A stretch of DNA of 58,779 bases from Gammaproteobacteria bacterium. GTDB taxonomy: Bacteria; Pseudomonadota; Gammaproteobacteria; GCA-001735895. The notes beneath the pieces are model-generated. The model searched no databases, was not told the DNA's origin, and worked only from the letters and a program-made list of their open reading frames with translations. Below, in pieces: positions 16,273-25,891 of this stretch; positions within the stretch are counted from its first letter, which is position 1; every line of letters starts with the position of its first letter. The position numbers and the translations under genes are program-made. The stretch is taken from NCBI GenBank assembly GCA_022340305.1, contig JAJDOF010000038.1:1-58779 (forward strand). The letters are read 5' to 3'.

Positions 16273-17946
16273 CTAGAACAGCCCTTCGACCTGGCCCTGG
16301 TCGTTGAGGCGGATATTGTCGGCTGACGGCACCCGCGGCAGGCCGGGCATGGTCATTATGTCGCCGCAGACCGCGACGATAAACTCGGCGCCGGCCGACA
16401 GGCGTACCTCGCGAATCGACACTTCGTGCCCGCTGGGTGCGCCCATCAGCGACGGATCGGTAGAAAAACTGTATTGCGTCTTCGCCATGCAAACCGGGAA
16501 ATGCCCATAACCGTCGGCCTGGAATTTGGCAAACTGGTCGCGCACTTTCTTGTCGGCGACGATGTCTTCGGCACCGTAAAGCGTGCGGGCGATGTGCCGG
16601 GCTTTTTCCCACAGCGGCATGTCATCGGGGTACAGCGGTGTAAAATCTGCCTTGCCGGAATCGGCGACCGCGGCAACATGCCGGGCCAGTTCCTGGGTAC
16701 CCTTGCTGCCTTCACCCCAGTGATTACAGTCGAAAGCCTTGACGCCGAACTCGGCGCAGAATTCACGAATGGCATTCAACTCACCCTCGGTATCGGCGGA
16801 GAACTTGTTGATGGCCACCGTGACCGGCACCTTGAACTGGGCCAGGTTGCGCAGATGACGACCGAGATTCTCACAACCGCGGGTAACCGCATCGATATTC
16901 TCACCGGCAAGTTGATCCTTGGCGACACCACCGTGCATCTTGAGCGCGCGCACGGTTGCTACCAGAACCACCGCATCCGGTTTAAGACCTGCTTTACGAC
17001 ACTTGATATCAAAGAATTTCTCGGCACCGAGATCGGCTCCGAAACCGGCTTCGGTAACCACGTAGTCAGCCAGTTTAAGCGCGGTCCTGGTAGCAATCAC
17101 TGAATTACAACCGTGGGCTATGTTGGCGAAAGGGCCACCGTGGATAAAGGCCGGGTTGTTTTCCAGGGTTTGCACCAGGTTTGGCATGAAGGCGTCCTTG
17201 AGCAGCACGGTCATCGCGCCGGGAGCGTTGACATCGCGTGCCAGCACCGGTTTTTGCTCGCGGGTATAACCAACCACGATATTACCAATGCGACGCGTGA
17301 GATCGTCGAGGTCGGTGGCAAGGCAGAAAATCGCCATGATTTCGGAAGCGACGGTGATATCGAAGCCGCTTTCACGCGGGGTGCCGTTACCGGGACCACC
17401 GAGACCCACCGTGATGTCGCGCAGGGTACGGTCGTTCATGTCCATGACGCGTTTCCAGGTAATACGGCGCGGATCGAGAGCAGATTTGTTTTCCCACTGG
17501 ATGTGATTATCGACCAACGCCGACAACAGGTTGTGTGCCGCGCCGATGGCGTGGAAATCACCGGTGAAGTGCAGGTTGATGTCTTCCATCGGCACCACCT
17601 GGGCATAACCACCACCGGCGGCGCCACCCTTCATGCCGAAGCATGGGCCAAGGCTCGGTTCACGCAAACACATCACCGCCTTCTTGCCGATGCTGTTGAG
17701 GCCATCACCGAGGCCTACCGTGGTGGTAGTCTTGCCCTCGCCGGCGGGGGTCGGTGAGATAGCGGTCACCAGGATCAATTTGCCGTCTTTATTGCCTTTG
17801 ACAGAATTGACAAATTCCGTCGTCAGTTTTGCCTTGTCGTGACCGTAGGGCTTGAACGAGGCGGGCGCAATGTCCAGCTTCTGCGCAATTTCGCTAATGG
17901 GTTTCAGGGTTGCCTCGCGCGCAATTTCAATATCACTTTTTGCCAT
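16273..17946 (-). CDS. fhs: Formate-tetrahydrofolate ligase
   Basis: The 557-residue enzyme joins formate and tetrahydrofolate using ATP to give 10-formyl-THF, or runs in reverse to recover ATP from one-carbon oxidation. The P-loop [12 protein letters not shown] is near residues 67-78. Other family blocks are [44 protein letters not shown] and the C-terminal [24 protein letters not shown]. The length is normal. I set the start at the ATG behind GGAGGTAGT. It is the last gene of amine locus A, and with folD at 39124-40002 it completes a THF route for methyl groups released from methylated amines. Confidence 0.97.
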   Translation of the reverse strand: MAKSDIEIAREATLKPISEIAQKLDIAPASFKPYGHDKAKLTTEFVNSVKGNKDGKLILVTAISPTPAGEGKTTTTVGLGDGLNSIGKKAVMCLREPSLGPCFGMKGGAAGGGYAQVVPMEDINLHFTGDFHAIGAAHNLLSALVDNHIQWENKSALDPRRITWKRVMDMNDRTLRDITVGLGGPGNGTPRESGFDITVASEIMAIFCLATDLDDLTRRIGNIVVGYTREQKPVLARDVNAPGAMTVLLKDAFMPNLVQTLENNPAFIHGGPFANIAHGCNSVIATRTALKLADYVVTEAGFGADLGAEKFFDIKCRKAGLKPDAVVLVATVRALKMHGGVAKDQLAGENIDAVTRGCENLGRHLRNLAQFKVPVTVAINKFSADTEGELNAIREFCAEFGVKAFDCNHWGEGSKGTQELARHVAAVADSGKADFTPLYPDDMPLWEKARHIARTLYGAEDIVADKKVRDQFAKFQADGYGHFPVCMAKTQYSFSTDPSLMGAPSGHEVSIREVRLSAGAEFIVAVCGDIMTMPGLPRVPSADNIRLNDQGQVEGLF

Positions 17947-18094
17947 TACTACCTCCGGTTCGTGGAATTCAATGAGTGAGTGCGCCACGGCGCATCATCA
18001 AGACGCCGTATCATAGGCACTGATACGCGGCGAAAGTATCGCGAAAGCGACACAAAGGCGCGGCCAGGTGGCCAGTCGCTACTTAATATTCCAG

Positions 18095-19003
18095 CTAGCG
18101 ATCGCGCAGCAGGGCCTTGCGCATCGGTGCGTAGAGGAATTCGCTCAAGCCGGCGATGGTGATCAGCGCGATGCCAACCAGTTCGCGCGCGCCCAGCGGC
18201 TCGCCGGCCCAGATCGCGGCCGTGATGCCGCCGACACTGATCTCGGTCATCATCAACAGGCCGACAACCCCGGGATTCAGGTGCGGCGCACCCCAGAAAG
18301 CCGCGTAAGCGCCGGGAATGACGATGATGGCAATCGGTATCGCCCAGGGTAGAACGTCGACGATAGCCTGCCATTCGGGTACCTCGATTTCACCGGCCAT
18401 CGGCGACAGTGCCAGAATGAGCGCCGCAACGACGCCATAGAAAAAATAAACCGCGCAGATCTCCATGCTGCGACTGCCGTCCTCCTTGCGCAACAACACC
18501 GCGGCAACGGCCCACCCGGCAGCCCCGATCAAGGCCATCCAGTCACCGATGTTTTTCGGCCAGGGAACGCCGAGGTCGACGCCAAACATCACCAGCATGC
18601 CACCAACGCCGAACAGAATCGCGAACATGCGCGCCGGTGTGATGGCTTCGCCCAGCAACGCCCGCGCGAGCAACAGCGACCAGACGGGTGTGGTGTAATA
18701 CAGCACCAGCCCACGCACCACTTCGGTGTAAAGCATCGCGTTGGAATAAAAGGCAAGCGATGCCCCGGTAGCCATACCGATAAAATGCAAAGACCAGCCA
18801 CAGCGCGCCATGCGGCGCCAGTTGCGCACGATCCACGGCATGAAAATCAACAGCGGAACGCCGTAGAACAGCACCGTGGCCCAGGCATCGGTCACCCCGG
18901 CGCGGTCCATGCCGCGCAGCGGAATCCAGAACAAACCCCAGGCAACACCGCTGTAAGCGCAGGCCAGGCTGGCGCGCGCGGTCAGGCTCAGACGGCTGAA
19001 CAT
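18095..19003 (-). CDS. EamA/DMT-family membrane transporter
   Basis: This 302-residue integral membrane protein has about ten hydrophobic helices in two EamA repeats. The first holds YSGVAWGLFWIPLRG, GASLAFYSNAMLYT and LLLARALLGE. The second holds WMALIGAAGWAVAAVLL, IPIAIIVIPGAYAAFWG and IWAGEPLGARELVGIALI. The family exports or exchanges small metabolites such as amino acids and amines. It lies between gmaS and fhs on the same strand, 36 bases downstream of gmaS, which suggests transport of an amine or a glutamyl product. The substrate cannot be read from sequence. Confidence 0.85.
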   Translation of the reverse strand: MFSRLSLTARASLACAYSGVAWGLFWIPLRGMDRAGVTDAWATVLFYGVPLLIFMPWIVRNWRRMARCGWSLHFIGMATGASLAFYSNAMLYTEVVRGLVLYYTTPVWSLLLARALLGEAITPARMFAILFGVGGMLVMFGVDLGVPWPKNIGDWMALIGAAGWAVAAVLLRKEDGSRSMEICAVYFFYGVVAALILALSPMAGEIEVPEWQAIVDVLPWAIPIAIIVIPGAYAAFWGAPHLNPGVVGLLMMTEISVGGITAAIWAGEPLGARELVGIALITIAGLSEFLYAPMRKALLRDR

Positions 19004-19039
19004 CGACTCAGTCGGCCGTGGGCGGGAATCGTCAGGCGA

Positions 19040-20356
19040 TTAACAGTCAAGCGTATTGGCGCGTTCCCAGTCACTCAGGCTACTGGCGAAACTGTCCCAC
19101 TCGCTTTGCTTGAGCTTGATGTAGGAATCGATCAACTCGTCACCCAGGCCGGCGCGAATGACCTTGTTACTATCCAGTTGCCGCAGCGCATCAAGCAGGT
19201 TGCCCGGCAATTTTTTCGCGTTTTTAACCTTGTGCCCTTCCTCGTACATGTTCAGGTGAATCGGGTCACCGGGATCACGCTTGTTTTCGATACCATCGAG
19301 TACCGCGGCGAGCACACCGGCCTGCATTAAATAGGGATTCGCCGCACCATCCATCAGGCGTAACTCGAAACGACCGTCTTCGGGCACGCGAATCATGTGC
19401 GTGCGATTGTTGCCACCGTAGGTCACCGCATTGGGTGACCAGGTCGCACCCGACAGGGTACGCGGTGCGTTGATACGCTTGTAACTGTTCACCGTCGGAT
19501 TGAAGATAGCGGTCAGATCGCTGGCACTGTGCATGATGCCGCCTAGCGCCTTGTAGGCGAGCGCCGACAGCCCCAGGCCACGAGCATCCCTGGCGCTGGT
19601 GGCGAACAGGTTCTTCTTGCCGGTCCGATCCCACAGCGAGACATGGGCATGACAACCGTTACCCGTCAGGTGGGTAAACGGCTTGGGCATGAAGGTGGCG
19701 CGCATGCCATGGTTTTCGGCAATGGTTTTTACCATGTACTTGAAGAACACGTGCTTGTCGGCAGTCTGCAGCGCATCGTCATAATCCCAGTTCATCTCGA
19801 ACTGGCCATTGGCGTCCTCGTGATCGTTCTGGTAGGGGTTCCAGCCGAGCTTCAGCATGGCATCACAGATTTCACCGATCACCGGATACTGGCGCATCAG
19901 CGCCTGCTGGTCGTAGCAGGGCTTGCTTTGCGTATCGGCCGGATCGGCAAGCGCCTTGCCGTCCGGGGTTATCAGGTGGTATTCGCATTCAACGCCGGTT
20001 TTCATCCGGTATCCCTTTTTCATCGCCTTCGCCAGCTGACGCTTTAGCGCGACGCGCGGTGATGCTTCAACCTCCTTGCCATCCATCCACAGATCGGCCG
20101 CCACCCAGCCGATCTCCGGCTTCCACGGCAACTGGATCAGGCTGTCCGCATCCGGGATTGCAAACAGATCGGGATGCGCCGGAGTCATGTCGAGCCAGGC
20201 TGCAAATCCGGCAAAGCCGGCACCGTCTTTCTGCATACCCTTGATGGCGCGCGCCGGCACCAGCTTGGCGCGCAGGTTGCCGAACAGGTCGACCCAGCTC
20301 ACCAGGAAGTATTTTATTTTTTTGGTTTTCGCGATTGCTTCGAGATCTTTGGCCAC
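19040..20356 (-). CDS. gmaS: Gamma-glutamylmethylamide synthetase (GlnT/type III glutamine synthetase-like)
   Basis: This 438-residue ligase has the glutamine synthetase fold. Metal and ATP site blocks include GVECEYHLI (about 121), HEDANGQFEMNW (179-190), NGCHAHVSLW and RRI-free RFELRLMDGAANPYLM. The EDANGQFE block is the conserved stretch used in the literature to detect gmaS genes, so the canonical assignment is favoured over ammonia-specific GlnA. The enzyme joins glutamate and methylamine with ATP. It lies 54 bases downstream of the GltD-like fusion in locus A, so substrate production and use are in one transcript. Related GlnT proteins of rhizobia cannot be fully excluded. Confidence 0.85.
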   Translation of the reverse strand: MAKDLEAIAKTKKIKYFLVSWVDLFGNLRAKLVPARAIKGMQKDGAGFAGFAAWLDMTPAHPDLFAIPDADSLIQLPWKPEIGWVAADLWMDGKEVEASPRVALKRQLAKAMKKGYRMKTGVECEYHLITPDGKALADPADTQSKPCYDQQALMRQYPVIGEICDAMLKLGWNPYQNDHEDANGQFEMNWDYDDALQTADKHVFFKYMVKTIAENHGMRATFMPKPFTHLTGNGCHAHVSLWDRTGKKNLFATSARDARGLGLSALAYKALGGIMHSASDLTAIFNPTVNSYKRINAPRTLSGATWSPNAVTYGGNNRTHMIRVPEDGRFELRLMDGAANPYLMQAGVLAAVLDGIENKRDPGDPIHLNMYEEGHKVKNAKKLPGNLLDALRQLDSNKVIRAGLGDELIDSYIKLKQSEWDSFASSLSDWERANTLDC

Positions 20357-20410
20357 TGTCTGTCCCCTATGCTGTTTTGGTTATGTTATTACTGCTAATT
20401 CTATAGCCAA

Positions 20411-22921
20411 CTAGTGCTGATGCAAACTACCCGCCATCGGCACGCCCGCAGCGTGGGAGACGATCAGCGTAATGGCGCGCAAGTCCTCGGGTTCGAGGTT
20501 CTGCAGATTGGTTTTGCCGGTGCAGCGCGCCATCATCGAGGCCTCCGCGGTAAAAGCCTGCAGCAGGTTGTAACTGCGCTCTTCCCGCTCCGCGGCGTCC
20601 AGGTCTGCATCGAACACAGGATTGCCGCCGGAAATATCCGCACCCAGCGCCAGCGCCATGGCGGCACCCACGGTGACAGCAATCGCCCCGAGGGCCAGGG
20701 CCTTGGCCGCGTCGGTGCCGGTGCGCAGACCGCCGAAGTAAATCAGGTCGATCTCTTCTTCACGATCGAGCTCGCGCAGACGCGCTACCGCACGCCGCAG
20801 GATCGAGATATCGGGCGCACCCGCGAGTTCACCAGCGAGGCCGGGTAAACCGTTGCCGGGATCGAGTAACAGGAAATCGAGATGTCGCTCAAGTGCGAAG
20901 TCGACCGCGGCGCGCACGTTAGCAGAGTTGACCAGCAGGCCCACCGGTTGCGCAGCGGATCCACCGCTAAAGGCGTCGTCCGCCATGGCCCTGTCGGCGT
21001 CGAAGACGACGGCATCGGCCTCGGCGTCGGTCTCGGTCGAAACGATCTGGATCCACCTGGCACCCGCGCCGATCGGCCTGGCGCCGACATAAGCGGCTCC
21101 GTGCTGTTGGATCGATTTCGCTACCGCCTCCCGGATCTCGTTCGGGGCATCATCGAAACCCGCCACGGTGAATGGAATATCAAGGTCAAGACCGCTGTTC
21201 GCGCCAAGCCTGGTAGCCGTAACACAGCCTTCACGGTAGGGATCGATCACCAGCCGTGACAGGTTAGCCGGCAGAAACACCAGGTCGTCGAGGGTCGCCA
21301 GGTGCGCCTGGTCAAAGGGATTGACGCGATTTTCGAGGCGAGAATCGAGAATGCTGGCCTGCCGCTCGGTATCACCCGGCTCGATACGCGCCATCGCGAA
21401 AATGGATTCACGACTGCTGACGGTATAGTCGGCGGAACCGGTTTCGGCATCGCAGCGAAAACACCGGGCGGCCTCGGATTTCGCTTCCGCGGCGGTATAA
21501 GTCGATTCGATTTCGGGGAACTCGATGGGAACCTGGCCAAGACCATGAAATTCCTGGTGCACCCTGGGGTTTATTTCCCAGTCCGGGTCATTACAGATCG
21601 CAACCCGGCGCGTGCGATATGGCGTGCGGTAAGGCAGGGGCGACTCGTTCCCCTCGAGAAAGGCTTTCATATAGTAAGCCGCGCGGTGACCCTGGTACAT
21701 CGCCTCGACGATGGTCGAGCCACCAAACGCACCGTCTCCCGCGGCAAAAACCCTGGCATCGGCCGTGGTCATACCCTCGAGATCGGTGTTGACGCGATCC
21801 CAGTCCATCAGGCCGGCGTTATCGAGTTCGGCACACTCGGTTTTCTGCCCGACCGCGGCGATTACCATGCCGCACTCGATATCGTGTTCCGAACCCTCGA
21901 CATTAACTGGACGGCGACGCCCATCCGCACCTGGCTCGCCAAGTTCGGTGCGCACGCAGCGCAACGCCTTGCCATCGATCACTTCGACCGGTTGCGTGTT
22001 GTAGACGATTTCGATGCCCTCGTCGATCGCACCCTGTAATTCCTCGCGTCGCGCCGGCATCGCAGCGTAGTCGCGCCGATAGATGACCTTGACGTTTTTG
22101 ACGCCGGGCAGACGCCGGGCCACGCGGCAGGCGTCCATGGCGACATCGCCACCGCCGATGACCAGTACGGTCGCCGGCAGGGTCGGTCGCTCACCCGCGT
22201 TGACGCGATAAAGAAAGCCAACGCCGTCCTCGACGAAAGGTGCGGCCTCGCCCGGTATACCCATCGGCTTACCGACAAAGGCACCGATGGTCAGCAATAC
22301 CACATCGTGTTTCTGTTTCAGTTCGTCGAGCGAAACCTGTTCGCCGAGCGCGGTGTTCAAATGAACCTTGATGCCGGGACAGTGTGCAGTGATGCGGTCG
22401 ATATCCTGCTGCACCGCCGATTGTGGCAGGCGAAAGCGTGGAATGCCCCAGAACATCATGCCGCCGAGCTGATCGCTGGCCTCGTACAGGTGCACCTCGT
22501 AACCGGCCTCGGCCAGATCGTGTGCCGCGGTCATGCCGGCCGGACCGGCACCAACGACCGCGACGGTTTTTTCCTGTGTCACCGCAACCGGCGGCAGTGA
22601 GTGTCCCGGCCCCAGGGCTTCGAGCACGTAGCGCTTCAGGTTTCTGATCGCGATGGCGCCATCGCTGTCGGCGCGCCGGCAGGCGGGCTCGCAGGGCGCA
22701 TCGCAGACGCGGCCACAGATCGCGCTGAACGGATTGGTGGCGTTGATGGCTTCCAGCGCCTCCTCGTTCTTGCCTTCCCAGATGTAGGCGATATAAGACG
22801 GTGCATCGGTGCCGATCGGGCAGGCCACCTGGCACGGCGCCGGTACGTAATGAATATCGGTGGTGTCGTCTTTCAGATCAGCCCGCGCGGTAATTGAAAA
22901 ATTTGCATCGACAACGGTCAT
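20411..22921 (-). CDS. GltD-like FAD oxidoreductase fused to a degenerate glutamate synthase FMN domain
   Basis: Residues 1-100 form a Cys-rich iron-sulfur domain (PCQVACPIGTDAP, then CGRVCDAPCEPAC). Two dinucleotide sites follow: VVGAGPAGMTAAHD (FAD, about 122) and VLVIGGGDVAMDACRVARRL (NAD(P)), as in GltD and dihydropyrimidine dehydrogenase. After about residue 540 the chain resembles the FMN domain of MgsC/GltB: LVIDPYREGCVTATRLG, GGLRTGTDAAKALALGA and the C-terminal NLEPEDLRAITL..VPMAGS. The FMN domain is shortened, and the segment carrying the 3Fe-4S cysteines is gone. I infer electron delivery from NAD(P)H to the synthase, with the decayed tail as a docking or regulatory part. The 2-base gap to the upstream synthase gene implies coupling. 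Confidence 0.8.
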   Translation of the reverse strand: MTVVDANFSITARADLKDDTTDIHYVPAPCQVACPIGTDAPSYIAYIWEGKNEEALEAINATNPFSAICGRVCDAPCEPACRRADSDGAIAIRNLKRYVLEALGPGHSLPPVAVTQEKTVAVVGAGPAGMTAAHDLAEAGYEVHLYEASDQLGGMMFWGIPRFRLPQSAVQQDIDRITAHCPGIKVHLNTALGEQVSLDELKQKHDVVLLTIGAFVGKPMGIPGEAAPFVEDGVGFLYRVNAGERPTLPATVLVIGGGDVAMDACRVARRLPGVKNVKVIYRRDYAAMPARREELQGAIDEGIEIVYNTQPVEVIDGKALRCVRTELGEPGADGRRRPVNVEGSEHDIECGMVIAAVGQKTECAELDNAGLMDWDRVNTDLEGMTTADARVFAAGDGAFGGSTIVEAMYQGHRAAYYMKAFLEGNESPLPYRTPYRTRRVAICNDPDWEINPRVHQEFHGLGQVPIEFPEIESTYTAAEAKSEAARCFRCDAETGSADYTVSSRESIFAMARIEPGDTERQASILDSRLENRVNPFDQAHLATLDDLVFLPANLSRLVIDPYREGCVTATRLGANSGLDLDIPFTVAGFDDAPNEIREAVAKSIQQHGAAYVGARPIGAGARWIQIVSTETDAEADAVVFDADRAMADDAFSGGSAAQPVGLLVNSANVRAAVDFALERHLDFLLLDPGNGLPGLAGELAGAPDISILRRAVARLRELDREEEIDLIYFGGLRTGTDAAKALALGAIAVTVGAAMALALGADISGGNPVFDADLDAAEREERSYNLLQAFTAEASMMARCTGKTNLQNLEPEDLRAITLIVSHAAGVPMAGSLHQH

Positions 22922-22923
22922 GA

Positions 22924-24900
22924 CTATCCTGCCTTTCGATTCAACACTTCGAGGCCAAGCTCGGGCTTGTGCAGTGCCGGGTGTTCGCTAAGCAACGGCA
23001 ACCCGGTGATATCCGCCGCTTCGGGCGTCAACGCGACCAGGTCATCGCGGTTTACCCGGTGCACGTCATCGTAGCCGAGCGCCTTGGTGATCGACGCGAT
23101 CTGCCAGCGCAGCGACTCGAAGTAACGATGAATATTCTGCGACTGCAGGTCGATGTCGTAACGCGCCTCGTGTACCTTGTCCTGGGTCGCGATACCGACC
23201 GGACAGGTACCGACATGGCACTGCATGCAGGCGATACAGCCACCGGCGATAATTGCCGAGGTACCGACCGAGGTGCAGTCCGCGCCGAGCGCGAGCATCT
23301 TGACGACATCGACACCGTCCTTGATACCGCCCATCATGACCAGGTCCATGTCATCCCCGGCGTTGATTTCCTTCAACCCGTCGACCGCCTCCTGCACCGC
23401 GGACAGGGTCGGAATGCCGACATTTTCCAGCACCTCGGTACTGGCCGCGCCGGTAGAACCCTGCAAACCGTCGAGCTCGACGAAGTCGAAGCCGTCCTTG
23501 TAAGCGATCTTGATATCATCGTTGACGCGCCCCGCTCCCATCTTGATGCCGAGCGGAACCTTGTGCATGGTGGCTTCACGAAATTCCTGCACCTTGATAA
23601 CGAGGTCATCGGCGCCGAGTACGTCCGGGTGCCGCGAAGGCGAGCGCAGATCGATACCAACCGGAATGCCGCGAATTGCTGCCAGCTCGGGCGTGACCTT
23701 CTTCGCCATCAACTGGCCGCCGAGTCCCGGTTTGGCACCCTGAGAAATATAGATCTCGATTGCATCGGCGCGCTGCATGTCCTTGACGTTCCAGCCGAGA
23801 CGACCTGACAAGCACTGAAAGATCAACTGGTCGGCCTCGGCGCGAGCCTCGTCGAGCATGCCGCCCTCACCGGTATTTTCAGAGATTCCCGACAGGCGTG
23901 AGGCGCGCGCCAGCGCAATCTTGACCGAGCGGCTGAGGGCACCGAAACTCATCGGTGCAATCATCACCGGCATCGAAAGGCTTAACGGTTTGGCGCCGTA
24001 ACGGCCGCCTATCGTAGTCTTTAAATTGATGTCCTTGAGATCTTCGGGCTTGTAATGCACCGCGGTAACGTCCTTGACGAAGGCAATATCGTTCAGATGC
24101 GGCACTGGCTTCGAGGCGCCGTAGCCGCGAATCCGGTAACGCCCTACTTCACCCTTGATCCAGATGTCTTCCTGCACCTTGGGATTCCAGTAGTTATTCG
24201 AATTCGAAGACACGAAGAAAGGCTGCGGACGCGCACGCGGCTCCTGGTTGGCGTAACGCAGTTTCTTGCCGGCATTGATGATCTTGGTGAAGTCGCCCTT
24301 GTAGTTCAGTTTATAGCGCTCGAGAAATGCCATGATGTCATCGCGCTCGCCGGGCTCCATGTCGACAATCATGGTGTCGTTGCCAAGGCTTTCGATCTTG
24401 CCGCCGACAAATATCTCGCCGGCGCTCATATCCTGCCCGACCTTGGCCGCAGCATCGCCGAGCACGATGATGCGCCCGCCGTACATCATGTAACCGGCCA
24501 TGAACGCGGCATTGCCGCCGCAGCAAAGTGTACCCGCCTTCATCACCTGCCCGGCACGGCTCCCCATGTTGCCGCGCACCACGATTTCGGCCCCGCGAAT
24601 GGCGACGCCGGCGATCGCGCCGGCATTGCCGCCGACCACGACCGAGCCCGAGTAAATATTATCGCCCACGGCCCAGCCGGCATTGTGTTCGATTTCATAG
24701 TGCGCGCTATCTGACAGGCCGCCACAAAAATATCCCGCGGATCCCCTGACGCGTACCGTTATCGGCTCAACCAGTCCTACGCCGATGTTGTGGCGCGCAT
24801 CCGGGTTGATGATTTCGACATCCTGACGATCGCGACCGCAGTCACGAATACGCGTGTTGGCTGTGGTGATATCGGTACGGCTTAGATCGATCGTGACCAT
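22924..24900 (-). CDS. Fused glutamate-synthase-like protein: GXGXG domain plus FMN/3Fe-4S domain (N-methylglutamate synthase-type, MgsB-MgsC fusion)
   Basis: Residues 1-210 are the GXGXG beta-helix (VRVRGSAGYFCGGLSD, VVVRGNMGSRAGQVM, GRIIVLGDAAAKVG). Residues 240-620 are the glutamate synthase FMN barrel with PVMIAPMSFGALS, the flavin-site block SGISENTGEGGML, GGIKDGVDVVKMLALGA, and the 3Fe-4S cysteines in GCIACMQCHVGTCPVGIATQ. In locus B the same two modules are separate genes (44650-45486 and 43282-44622). The predicted reaction is transfer of the methylamino group of gamma-glutamylmethylamide to 2-oxoglutarate, giving N-methylglutamate. It overlaps the amidotransferase gene by 19 bases. 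Use of plain glutamine in place of the methylamide remains possible. Confidence 0.85.
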   Translation of the reverse strand: MVTIDLSRTDITTANTRIRDCGRDRQDVEIINPDARHNIGVGLVEPITVRVRGSAGYFCGGLSDSAHYEIEHNAGWAVGDNIYSGSVVVGGNAGAIAGVAIRGAEIVVRGNMGSRAGQVMKAGTLCCGGNAAFMAGYMMYGGRIIVLGDAAAKVGQDMSAGEIFVGGKIESLGNDTMIVDMEPGERDDIMAFLERYKLNYKGDFTKIINAGKKLRYANQEPRARPQPFFVSSNSNNYWNPKVQEDIWIKGEVGRYRIRGYGASKPVPHLNDIAFVKDVTAVHYKPEDLKDINLKTTIGGRYGAKPLSLSMPVMIAPMSFGALSRSVKIALARASRLSGISENTGEGGMLDEARAEADQLIFQCLSGRLGWNVKDMQRADAIEIYISQGAKPGLGGQLMAKKVTPELAAIRGIPVGIDLRSPSRHPDVLGADDLVIKVQEFREATMHKVPLGIKMGAGRVNDDIKIAYKDGFDFVELDGLQGSTGAASTEVLENVGIPTLSAVQEAVDGLKEINAGDDMDLVMMGGIKDGVDVVKMLALGADCTSVGTSAIIAGGCIACMQCHVGTCPVGIATQDKVHEARYDIDLQSQNIHRYFESLRWQIASITKALGYDDVHRVNRDDLVALTPEAADITGLPLLSEHPALHKPELGLEVLNRKAG

Positions 24901-25790
24901 GTGTGGAAAGTCCCCGGTGCAGGTTCGGATGAATTAATCGACTGCCCCGGAAACAAACGGTTCAGGCTCACTTCCTCCGAAGCGATGGCAATCATGTCGT
25001 CGGTTTCAAATAACACCATCGGCTTGGCGGCAAGATTATCCTTGGCGTAGCCGATCTGGGTTGGTGTCGAAACCAGGAACGAAAAGGTACCGTCCAGGTC
25101 CGCGATTGCGGTTTCGAGAACGCTGTCCAGGGTCTCGCCCTGTGCCAGCTTGTCGGCCAGGTAAACCGCAACCAGTTCGCTGTCGTTATCGGTATGGAAA
25201 GCGAATTTGCGACGCTCCAGGCGCCGACGCATCTTCCAGTAATTGGTGATCTGGCCATTGTGCACAATGGCGATATCTTCGAAACCGGTCGCCCAGAACG
25301 GGTGCGCGGCCTCCGGGCGAACCGCCGACTCGGTGGCGAGACGCACATGGCCGATGCCGTGAGTCCCGCGGACCTCACCGACGTGGTAAATCGCATCGAG
25401 TTCATGCGCGGTGCCGTCGTCCTTGATGATGTCGAGCGTATGCCCGACGGAGACCAGCTTGGCGTGATCTTCAACGTCCCTGGTGAAAGCGAGCAGGTCA
25501 CCATCGAAATCGACCGCGATCTGGTAGGAGCAGCCGACCGACTGCTCCGACTTGATCGTTGCGCCATGACGCGCCAGCAGCGTTGCAATGTTTTCCTGCG
25601 CCAGGTTTCTCGCCGTTTCTTCGGTCGGCACGATAAAGCGCAGTTGCAGCAAATCCTTGTCTTCGCCATACAGTGCAAAGCCGGTGCTGTCGGGGCCGCG
25701 ATGCTGGCAGCCATCGAGCATATCGATCAGGGTTTTGCCAATATCATGATTGCCCGCCTGCTTATATAAAACGCCCGCAATACCACACAT
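24882..25790 (-). CDS. mgsA: Class-II glutamine amidotransferase subunit of N-methylglutamate synthase-type enzyme (MgsA-like)
   Basis: The start is set at the ATG that places the catalytic Cys second (MCGIAGVLYK), since class-II amidotransferases free this Cys as the N-terminus. The 302-residue product has HRGPDSTGFALYG, GIGHVRLATES, IVHNGQITNYW and DNDSELVAVYLADKL, the standard Ntn-hydrolase substrate pocket. It hydrolyses the amide bond of gamma-glutamylmethylamide (or glutamine) and passes the amine to the synthase encoded next, with which it overlaps. The protein carries a long insertion between residues 60 and 150, shared with the locus B copy and typical of this subfamily. A probable operator lies about 80 bases upstream. 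Confidence 0.85.
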   Translation of the reverse strand: MCGIAGVLYKQAGNHDIGKTLIDMLDGCQHRGPDSTGFALYGEDKDLLQLRFIVPTEETARNLAQENIATLLARHGATIKSEQSVGCSYQIAVDFDGDLLAFTRDVEDHAKLVSVGHTLDIIKDDGTAHELDAIYHVGEVRGTHGIGHVRLATESAVRPEAAHPFWATGFEDIAIVHNGQITNYWKMRRRLERRKFAFHTDNDSELVAVYLADKLAQGETLDSVLETAIADLDGTFSFLVSTPTQIGYAKDNLAAKPMVLFETDDMIAIASEEVSLNRLFPGQSINSSEPAPGTFHTWSRSI

Positions 25791-25871
25791 CTCGGTTACT
25801 CCTTGCCAGACAATCGTCAGGCGTTGAACTTTACGCAAGCGCAATTATTCTGTCAACTGAAATGAAATTTA

Positions 25872-25888
25872 GTTTCCTATAAGGAAAC
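25872..25888. promoter_or_regulatory. Inverted repeat upstream of amine locus A, candidate operator
   Basis: GTTTCCT (25872-25878) and AGGAAAC (25882-25888) are exact reverse complements with a 3-base spacer. They sit in the 101-base gap between the XRE-cupin gene and the first gene of locus A on the same strand. The position and symmetry fit a site for the adjacent XRE-cupin regulator. A weak terminator is less likely because the stem is AT-rich and lacks a T-run. Confidence 0.45.
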
Positions 25889-25891
25889 GAT

